Assembly: GCF_030272615.1 (NCBI RefSeq) | Contig: NC_081414.1 | Location: forward strand, 50,807,136 to 50,871,135 | Direction of reading: 5' to 3' | DNA length: 64,000 nt | From: Cryptomeria japonica | Taxonomy: Eukaryota > Streptophyta > Pinopsida > Cupressales > Cupressaceae | Shown: positions 56,265 to 64,000 of the stretch, piece after piece | Numbering within the stretch: the stretch's first letter is position 1 | Layout of the letters: every line of letters begins with the position of its first letter | Made by a program: the position numbers and the translations under genes | The notes under the pieces: model-generated | The model's input: the letters and a program-made list of their open reading frames with translations, nothing else | What the model was told of the DNA's origin: nothing | Databases searched by the model: none

Positions 56265-59200
56265 GCATGTGTGATCCCTTAGGACCACATATGACCCCTT
56301 AGGACACTATTGGCTCCTATGGGATCAAATTTGGTCTTAAGGGGTACATTATACACACTAGGATGTTATAAGGGGTCATATGTGGTCCTACGGGTTCACG
56401 TGTGTGTTAAAACACATGCGTTCAACCCCTTAGCACCACATATGATCCCTTATAGCATCCTAGTGTGTACATTGTGCATGTTATTGGGTGATAAGGGGTA
56501 TGTTATATAAACTAGGATCCTATAATGGGTCATATGTGCTCCTAAGGGATCACACATGTGTGGCCCCTTAGGGCGACATATGACCCCTTAGGACATTATT
56601 GGGTCCTACAGGGTCAAATTGGTTCCTAAGGGGTACATTATACTCACTAGGATTCTATAAGGGGTCATATGTGCTCCTAAGGGATCACGCATGTGTTACA
56701 TGTGTGACCCCTTAGAACCACATATGGACCCTTAAGACACTATTGGGTCCTATGGGAATTGGGTCCTAAGTGGTACATTATACACACTAGGATGTTGTAA
56801 GGGGCCATATGTGGTGCTAAGGGGTCACGCATCTGTTAGAACACGTGTGACTACTTAGGACCATGTATGACCCCTTATAGCATCCTATTGTGTAGGTTGT
56901 GCATGCTATTGGGTCATAAGGGGTACATTATACACACTAGGATGCTACAACGGTTCATATGTGCTCCAAAGGGGTCACGCATGTGTTAGAACACCTGCAT
57001 GACCCCTTTGGACCACATATGACCCTTATAGCATCCTAGTGTGTACATTATATTATATTGGGTCATAAGGGGTATATTATACACACTAGGATGTTACAAG
57101 GGGTCATATGTGGTCTTAAGGGATCACGCACCCTAAGGACCCTATATGACTCCTTAGGACACTATTGGGTCCTATGGGGTCAAATTGGGTCTTAAGGGGT
57201 ACATTATACACACTAGGATGCTATAAGGGGTCACATGTGGTCCTAAGGGGTCATGCATGTGTTAGAACACATGTGTGACCCCTTAGCACCACATATGACC
57301 CCTTATAGCATCCTAGTGTGTACGTTGTGCATGCTATTGGGTCATAAGGGGTATATTGTATAAACTAGGATGCTACAATGGGTCATATGTGCTCCTAAGG
57401 GGTCACACGTGTTGTAGCACATGCATGATCCCTTAGGACCACATATGACCCCTTATAGCATCTTAGTGTGTACGTTGTGCATACTATTAGGTCATAAGGG
57501 GTATGTTATATAAACTAGGATGTTACTGGGGGTCATATGTGGTCCTAAGGAGTCACACATGTGTGGCCCCTAAGGACCCCATATGACCCCTAACAACACC
57601 ATATGACCCCTTATGACACTATATATTCCTATGGGGTCAAATGGGGTTAGTAGGGGTCATTAGGAGTTATAAGTGGTCTTAAGGGGTCATTAGAGGTCAT
57701 AAGGGGTTATTACAGTCCTAAGGGGTCTTAAGGGGTCTTATGGTGTTGTATGGGGTCTTATGTTATACATGCTAAGATGCTAAAAGGGGTCAAAAGATGT
57801 CCTAGGATGTATTAAGGGTTCGTCCATGTACTAGGGGGTATGTTGTACTGACTATGACTTTAAAAGAGGTCATATGGGGTCCCAAGGGGCCACACATGTG
57901 TTATAACACATGTGTGGCCCCTTAGGACCCCATACATGACCCCTTAGAACACCATATGACCTTATGGTTTCCTAAGGGGTCATATGGGGTCCTAAGGGGT
58001 CACGCGTGTTAGAACATATATGTGTAACCCCTTAGGACCCCATACGACCCCTTAGGACACTATATGACCCTGTGGTGTCATAAGGGGTCATTTGGGGTCC
58101 TAAGGGGTATGTTGTACCTACTATGACTTTAAAAGGGGTCATATGGGGTCCTAAGGGGTCACACATGTGTTAGAACACATGTTCTCCCTTAGGACCCCAT
58201 ATGACCCCTTAGAACACCATATGACCCTATGGTGTCATAAGGGAGCATATGGGGTCCTAAGGGGTCATATGGTGTCCATTTGAGATTATGTTGTACCTAC
58301 AAGGACTTTAAAAGGGGTCATATGGGGTCACACATATGTTAGAACACGTGTGGCCCCTTAGGACTCCATATGACCGCTTAGGACACCATCCTAAGGGGCA
58401 TTTTGTACCTACTAGGACTTTAAAAGGGGTCATATGGGGTCCTAAGGGGTCACACGTGTGCTCTAACACATGTGTGACCCCATATGACCTCATACGACAC
58501 TATATGACCCTATGGGGTCATATGGTATCCTAATAGGTATGTTGTACCTACTAGTACTTTAAAAGGGGTCATATGAGGTCCTAAGGGGTCATACATGTGT
58601 GGCCCCTTAGGACCCCACATGACCCCTTAGGACACTATATGACCCTATGGGGTTATATGGTCTCCTAAGAGGTATGTTGTACCTACTAGGACTTTAAAAG
58701 TGGTCATATAAGGTCCTAAGGGGTCACACGTGTTAGAAGACATGTGTGGCCCCTTAGGACCCCATATGACCCCTTAGGACACCATATGACCCTATGGTAT
58801 CCTAAGAGGTCATATAGGGTCCTAAGGGGTCACACATGTTAGAACACATGTGTGGACCCTTAGGAGACTATATGAACCTGTGGGTTCATATGGTGTCCTA
58901 AGAGGTATGTTCTACCTGCTAGCTAAGAGGTATGTTGTACCTACTAGGACTTTAAAAGAGGTCATATGGGGCCTTCATGTGTGACCCCTTAGTACCCCAT
59001 ATGACCCCTTAGGAGACTATATGAGGGTCATATGGTGTCCTAAGGGGTATATAGTACCTACAAGGACTTTAAAAGGGGTCATATGAGGTCCTAAAGGGTC
59101 ACAGATGTGTTCTAACCCATGTGTGACCCCATATGACCCCCGTATAATAGAATATGACTCCATGTGGTCATATGGTGTCCTAAGAGGTATGTTGTACCTA

Positions 59201-60380
59201 CTAGTACTTTAAAATGGGCCATATGGGGTAATAAGGGGTCACACATGTGTTAGAACACATGTGTGGCCCCTTAGGACCCCATATGACCCCTTTAGGACAC
59301 TATATGGGGTCATATGGTGTCCTAAGAGGTATGTTGTACCAACTAGGACATTAAAAGGGTTGTATGGTGTCCTAAGGGGTCATATGGTGTTCTAAGGGGT
59401 TAAATGGGGTTCTAAGGGGTCACACGTGTTAGAACACATGTGTGGCCCCTTAGGACCCCATACAACCCCTTAGGACACCATAGGATCATATGGTGTCCTA
59501 AGAGGTATGTTGCACCTACTAGGACTTTAAAAGGGTCATATGGGATCCTAAGGGGTCACACATGTGTTCTACCATATGACCCTGTACGACATTATATGAC
59601 CCTATGGGGTTATTTGGTGTCCTAAGAGGTATGTTGTACCTACTAGTACTTTAAAAGGTGTCATAACATATGTGTGACCCCTTAGGACCCCTTATGACAC
59701 ATTATATGACCCTATGGGGTCATATGGTGTCCTAGAAGTTATGTTGCACCTAATAGGATGTTAAAAGGGGTCATATGGGGTCCTAAGGGGTCACGCGTGT
59801 TAAAACACATGTGTGGCCCCTTAGGACCCCATATGACCTCTTAGGAACTATATGATCCTATGGGATCATATGGTGTCCTAAGGGGTCATATGGTGTCATT
59901 GGGGTTCATATAGGGTCAAAAGGGGCTAAAGGGGCTACACGTGTGCAGCCCTTTTTGACCCTATATGAACCCTAACAACACCATATGACCCCTTAGCAAA
60001 TACATGTGTAGCCCCTTTTGACCCTATATGAACCCTAATGACACCATATGACCCCTTAGAACACTAGATGATCATATGGGGTCAATAGGGGTCATTAGGT
60101 GTCGTAAGGGGTCTTAAGGAGTCATTAAAGGTCATAAGGGGTTGTTACAGATATAAGGGGTCTTAAGGGGTCTTATGGTGTCGTATGGGGTCTTATATTA
60201 TACATGCTAGGATGTTGAAAGGGGTTAAAAGATGTTTTAGGATGTGTTAAGGGGTTGTTCATGTCTTAATAGCTCCTAGGGTGTACTAAGGGACTGTATG
60301 ATGTCTTAAAAGGCCCTAGGATGTACTAAGTTCTCCTAAGTGTCTTAAGAGGTCCTAGTATGTGCTAAGGGATCGTAGGA
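56265..60380. repeat. 4.1-kb satellite of long palindromic monomers built on 10-bp blocks
   Basis: Irregular monomers of roughly 110-180 bp. Each half is made of 10-bp blocks starting GGGGTC (GGGGTCATAT, GGGGTCCTAA, GGGGTCACAC), and the other half is the reverse complement (ACCCC, GACCCCTTAG). A clear monomer is 57209-57320: 55-nt arms pair at 51 positions around a 2-nt loop (TGTTAGAACA centre). The left part (to about 57,560) uses a TACACACTAGGATG border; the right part uses TTGTACCTACTAGGACTTT; near 57600-57780 and 59880-60380 the pattern dissolves into simpler GGGGTC tandem units. Frames found here (for example 58308-58533) are by-products. Confidence 0.85.
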
Positions 60381-60714
60381 TAACATTTTAACATCCAAGT
60401 GTAAATGTGTACAACATTTATAAATAATTAATCATTAAAAGATTTTAACCATTAAAATATTTTAACCAATAAAAAAATTTAACCATTAAATAATTTTAAA
60501 ACTAATATATTATTAAAAAATTTAAAAATTTAAAAATTAATATATTATTAAGCATTAAAAATCTAAAAAAATAATAAACTATACAAAATCATGAAAAAAA
60601 AACTAAAACATTAATATATTAGCACTAATTTATTTGCCCACTTCTTCTCCTCAGTCGCTAAACTCTAAGCCGGTTAGTGCAAAATGAGGCAAAAAAAAAA
60701 AATTGCAGCTTATA
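60381..60714. other. AT-rich spacer, no gene seen
   Basis: Degenerate TTTAACCATTAAA repeats and A-runs between the satellite and the right subterminal motifs. Confidence 0.5.
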
Positions 60715-60865
60715 TAGCAAAGGGGTTCCGGCCAGAACCGTTCTGACCGAAAGGTTTCCAGCCAGAACGCCTTTGCCATGTCGGTGCCACATGACTACCA
60801 GATTGGTCTAGCCGGAACCTTTCCAACTGGAACGCTTCCGGATGGATTGCACGGATTAGCTCTAG
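60715..60865. other. Right subterminal region of the TIR insertion with palindromic motifs
   Basis: TTCCGGCCAGAA, TTCTGACCGAAA, TTTCCAGCCAGAA, GCCGGAACC, TTCCAACTGGAA and TTCCGGATGGA occur within 60725-60846. On the minus strand GCTATATAAGC follows (about 60707-60717), mirroring the left side. Confidence 0.55.
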
Positions 60866-60893
60866 GTGTGACATGGATCTGTACTTTTACCCC
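60866..60893 (-). repeat. Right terminal inverted repeat of the 20.5-kb insertion
   Basis: Read on the minus strand it starts GGGGTAAAAGTACAG and ends ATGTCACAC. Confidence 0.65.
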
Positions 60894-60896
60894 TAT

Positions 60897-62186
60897 ACTA
60901 CCATCTTATTTATACTTAGTTTTATAAATCCATTTACAACTAATAGCTTTCTTACCAAGTGGTAGATCAACAAGCTCCCAAGTATTGTTTTTCATCAGAG
61001 AATGATACTTTGCATCCATTGCCTCTTTCCAAGGCTTTGACTCTAGTGCTTCATTAACATTAGATGGCTCAAAATTTTCAACAACTATAGTCAATAGAGC
61101 TAAGTTTACCTCATTATGAGCCATGTTGCGAGTCCTTGGACCTAAAGTGGAAATGTCTAGAACTCCTTCTAGCTTTGCATCTCGAATGATACTAGTGTAC
61201 CACTTTGGTAAAGATTTTGTGATATTGGTGGGTGTTGATTGACTATCAACGTGTCCATCATTTTTACCATCCATGTTGAACATAGGAGTACTATTTGTAG
61301 AAGGTGATGAAGTGGAAGGAGAACTTGACTTACTCTTCTCATCAAAATTTACATCCTTACTAATGTAAATCTTCTTTGTGTTGGGATCCATGAGGTGATA
61401 TGCCTTAGATTTAATACTATATCCAAGAAGAATACATTGCATTGACTTTTCATCAAGCTTCTTCTTTTTTTGTTTAGGAATATGCATATAGGAAGTGCAT
61501 CCAAAAACACGAAGATGTGAGATAAAAGGCTTTACCCGTGTCCATGCTTCTTTTGGAGTAATGCCATTAAGGGCTTTGGTTGGTGCATGATTCAAAAAAT
61601 AAATTGTTGTGTGAACAGCTTCAAACCAATATGCATGCTCTAGTTGAGAATCTTTCAAGATGCTTCAAACCATCTCCATGATGATGCGATTTCTTTGTTC
61701 TACAACACCATTTTGTTGAGGTGTGTATGCTACAATCAGTTGATGTCGGATCCCATTTTCCTTCAGATATGTGGAGAATTATGTGCTGGTGTATTCCCCC
61801 CCCCTCGATCTGAATGGAGAGCACAAATACGGTGATTTGTATCTTTCTCCACCTGAGTGTGAAACTCTTTGAAATAGGAAAGAGCTTCATCTTTATGCTG
61901 CAAGCAATATTCCCACATTTTCCTTGTATGATCATCAACAAAAAGGTGAAAGTACATGTATCCATTGTGACTAGGTGGCATGGGACCGCACAGATCAGTA
62001 TGCACTAGTTGCAAAGGTTGGCTTGCATGATGCTCATTGGGATAGAAGGGTGCTCTGTGTTGTTTTCTAGCAATACAGCTAGAACAAAAAATACTTGACT
62101 TCTAAAGTGATGGGAGCCCTTTGACCATGCTTTTCTGACTGAGTTTTAGCAAGTAACTAGTGCTTAAATGACCAAATCTATGATGC
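60897..62186 (-). pseudogene. Element F: integrase and start of reverse transcriptase
   Basis: From the right: HHRFGHLS and CSSC give the integrase zinc-binding domain (about 62080-62185); LVHTDLCGPMPPS and LHSDRGG carry the first two catalytic Asp residues (61763-62014); an EQRNRIIMEM block carries the Glu (about 61680). The C-terminal domain and an acidic linker lie in the 250-codon frame 60906-61658, which ends with the SCKWIYKTKYK block of RT. The frame breaks near 61800 where a run of eight G on the element strand has expanded (GGGGGGGG after the HSDR codons). 62182-62186 (GATGC) is one copy of the solo-LTR target duplication. Confidence 0.85.
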
Positions 62187-63817
62187 TGTGTAGGGGAAAA
62201 AGCGAGACTAGGTTAACGTGTCCTAATCCTACCTTTTGACACACATTGTGGAATACAAAAGAGCCTAGAGGTATCACACAATTGGCTACTTCTTTTTGTG
62301 AAAGAGAGAGCCACAGGCTACCTATTAGGGTTTCTATTCCTTTGTTGTAATTGAAAGATAAAATGATGCAAGTTCAATTCCTAACCTCAAAGTGCAAGTA
62401 TGAACTAATAACAAAATTGCAGAATTGAAGTTGAACAATGGAAAGTTGTAAACACAAGGATAAAATAAGAATGCAGATGCGTACCCGGAGTTAAAATCTG
62501 AGTGAAAATGTTCGGGACGGGGGCGCGGGCGCCACTGTCCTGATTCTGCTCCTGAAACTGCACCTGAAACTGCTATTTTGCAACCTGGAAAACTGTCGGA
62601 AATGTTGTCTAACAGAATGACCAGGGCGCCCAGTGCCCCTGTCGTAGGGACCAGGGCGCCCCACGCCCCTGTCCTGGTCTTTTGCTCTGAAATTTGGTGT
62701 GAAGTTCAGTCTCTGTCTGCTTCCGTCAAATCTGCAACTTGCGGCGTCATCCGAATCCCGAAACCTGCACTTATATCTGAAAAGGTATGGTGAGCGGCTA
62801 TATAAGGTTTTGCCTTAGTCAAACCCCCGCTTTGGTGATTTCCACCTTCACGAATAGCCAAGTTGTATTGTAAAAGTAGTGTGTGTGCAGACCTTGTGTG
62901 TGTGCAAGATCCTAAAATGCAAGTAAGCAAACTAGAGCAACCTAGAAAGTAAACCCTAATTGCTTGTAAATGGTAATGTAAATGCTCCAAATCAAGATGT
63001 AAAGAGATCTAAAGCATGAGTACAAGTGATATAATGAGGCTTATGCAAAGACATGAAAACAACATGAAATCATACCCAACCCCAAGGGAGGGATACAAGC
63101 CAATCTTCAGTCGGTGATCCCTTATTCCTCTTCAATGCCTTCAAAGCCCTAAATGGATGAATGAAATTGATGAATGCTTGATGGATTGATGTTGAATGTT
63201 GTTGAAGTCTTCAAAGATCTGCTCTTTTGCTGCATAGAAGGTCCCTGAAAACCAAAAATCCGGATCCTTTCAAATGAAGAAAGAGAGCCTTTATATATGA
63301 AACCCTAGGTCTTAACTTCAACTTTTGGCCGACCTAGAGATTGAATCTCCCGCCAATTTCTTGGGGTTAAGCTTTATTTTATGATTGGATGGCGCTCCTA
63401 AAATTTTGGGAAAAATGTCCCGGACCGTGTGCACTCCAGGCGCCATGGTCTCGACAACTTTTCACCAAATTTTCAGGGCCATCGGATATGATGATTTTAG
63501 AGAGAATCCCGAAGTTACAGGTGATTTCGAGATGTTTTGACCCCCGAAATCAAGCCCCCAAGTTCAAAATAAGACCTAATTAGGGTTTTTGATTAAATGA
63601 TGTATTGGAGGAATAAAATGAAAGGGACACACTTTAATGAAAGGGCCCAACTTTATGATGTGGAAGATGATGAAATAGAACCTTAGACCTAATTAATTTG
63701 ATTAATTAAGTGCTAAAGGGGAAATGCAATGTAAAATGCAAAATGCGCCAAGGCGGGTGCTAAACTAGGTGTGAAATTGTACCATCCTAGCAAGTGCATA
63801 CAATTTATGACGTTACA
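62187..63817. repeat. Solo LTR, 1,631 bp, inserted in element F
   Basis: TGTGTAGGGG to GACGTTACA, flanked by perfect GATGC duplications (62182-62186, 63818-63822). The gag-pre-integrase frame of F rejoins across it. Internal sequence, PBS and PPT are absent, so it is a solo LTR left by LTR-LTR recombination. Since TGTAACG is a typical gypsy LTR start, the element was probably on the minus strand. It contains a GC-rich pair GACCAGGGCGCCC (62617-62675) and another GGCGCC at about 63438. Short frames inside are not genes. Confidence 0.88.
62617..62676. repeat. GC-rich direct repeat in the solo LTR
   Basis: Two units of about 30 bp, each with GACCAGGGCGCCC then GCCCCTGTC. GGGCGCCC is itself palindromic, and a related GGGCGCGGGCGCC lies at about 62520. 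Confidence 0.7.
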
Positions 63818-64000
63818 GATGCCAAAGTAGAGCAAGATCATTTTCCTTTGTCACTAAGGATTGATTATTAGCAATTGTATCAAGACTAAACCATTTTCTA
63901 ATCACAGTAGCTCTAGCAACAATCTTTTCATTTTAGACTTATCTTTGATAAGACAAATCTTTGTATCCTGGTGGCTATCAAACTCAATCCTAAGGTTGTG
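63818..64000 (-). pseudogene. Element F: gag-pre-integrase region, cut by the window edge
   Basis: The minus strand reads a frame with DTKICLIKDKSK and, nearer 63820, ENDLALLWH, the standard gag-pre-integrase motif before the integrase zinc domain. It continues at 62181 once the solo LTR and one GATGC are removed. Confidence 0.7.

Larger units (their letters stand above)
40425..60893. mobile_element. 20.5-kb insertion with terminal inverted repeats, carrying nested elements and a satellite
   Basis: Inserted in the RT of element F. TAT at 40422-40424 and 60894-60896 is the target duplication; removing one copy makes the RT frame continuous. A 2-bp TA duplication fits equally well. The ends are inverted repeats: 28-nt arms (40424-40451 and 60866-60893) agree at 21 positions and share TAAAAGTACA and TGTCACAC. 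Both subterminal zones hold clusters of TTCCGGYCRGAA-like palindromes. Without nested F2 and the LINE about 5.9 kb remain, mostly the palindromic satellite, with no transposase. A 3-bp duplication suits CACTA or PIF/Harbinger types, but the ends are not CACTA, so I leave it unclassified. Confidence 0.65.
27493..64000 (-). mobile_element. Element F: old copia element, split into four pieces, running off the right edge
   Basis: Pieces on the minus strand are 63818-64000 and 60897-62186 (gag-pre-integrase, integrase, RT start), 40154-40424 (RT) and 27658-28760 (RT end and RNase H), then a short 3' LTR. The order is collinear with copia pol. At each gap the coding frame becomes continuous once one copy of the insertion's target duplication is removed. 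This fixes three later insertions: 28761-40153, 40425-60893 and 62187-63817. F is a different copia family from the array: its motifs (CDNQSVLKL, MYGLKQAPKVWYIKI) and its LTR differ. The 5' LTR and gag lie beyond the window. Confidence 0.85.

Noticed and set aside
58308-59625. Open frames on both strands inside the satellite
   Set aside because: They arise from the short-unit repeat and its inverted copies, with no start context or family resemblance.
56265-60380. A CRISPR array or telomeric repeat
   Set aside because: Monomer lengths are irregular, there are no unique spacers, and the unit is GGGGTC-based palindromic, not TTTAGGG. The setting is eukaryotic.
40425-60893. A Helitron or a CACTA element
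   Set aside because: There is no TC/CTRR end pair and no CACTA terminus, while inverted ends and a TAT (or TA) duplication are present; the class is left open.

Overview
The window looks like intergenic heterochromatin from a large-genome seed plant. I see no host gene, tRNA or rRNA, only nested and decayed transposable elements. Long Ty1/copia arrays, pol-less LTR elements, an RNase-H-bearing L1-type LINE, very long LTR-like blocks, AT-rich spacer and many C-to-T stop codons fit a gymnosperm best. That assignment is inference; no species-specific marker was found.

Layout. (1) 1-271 is an unassigned flank. (2) 272-19968 is a tandem copia array on the minus strand, LTR-A-LTR-B-LTR-C-LTR: four LTRs of about 1.5 kb share three internal regions, and the only target-site duplication is at the outer ends (TCCAC/TTCAC). 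(3) 19969-23247 holds a short tandem duplication, a LINE 3' fragment and a possible gypsy LTR start. (4) 23248-26248 is a small non-autonomous LTR element (E) on the plus strand. (5) 27301-27492 is a LINE ORF1 scrap. (6) From 27493 past the right edge runs one old copia element (F, minus strand), split into four pieces by later insertions. F3 (28761-40153) is an LTR element with no pol, itself split by a 5.4-kb LTR-like block (31711-37083). A 20.5-kb insertion with terminal inverted repeats (40425-60893) comes next. A solo LTR (62187-63817) is the last. (7) Inside the 20.5-kb insertion are F2 (41389-49211), a second pol-less LTR element with perfect CTAAG duplications; a plus-strand LINE (about 49237-55970); and a 4.1-kb satellite (56265-60380) whose monomers are long palindromes built from 10-bp GGGGTC-type blocks.

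How the parts work together. F2 and F3 encode no protease, integrase, reverse transcriptase or RNase H. Both encode the same two proteins in the same order: A, a coiled-coil protein with four CCHC knuckles, and B, a long protein I cannot assign to a known family, separated by a spacer of about 450 bp. Their LTR ends, primer-binding site, polypurine junction and a small LTR stem-loop closely match those of the copia family in the array. The simplest reading is a pol-less, two-protein retroelement lineage mobilised in trans by a copia partner. This is the most novel system I see here. The palindromic satellite inside a TIR insertion with palindromic subterminal motifs is the second.

Limits: no alignment or database search was possible. 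Boundaries resting on TG/CA ends plus target duplications, and on reading frames that rejoin across an insertion, are firm. Family names below superfamily level, the LINE 5' end and the classification of the TIR insertion are not.
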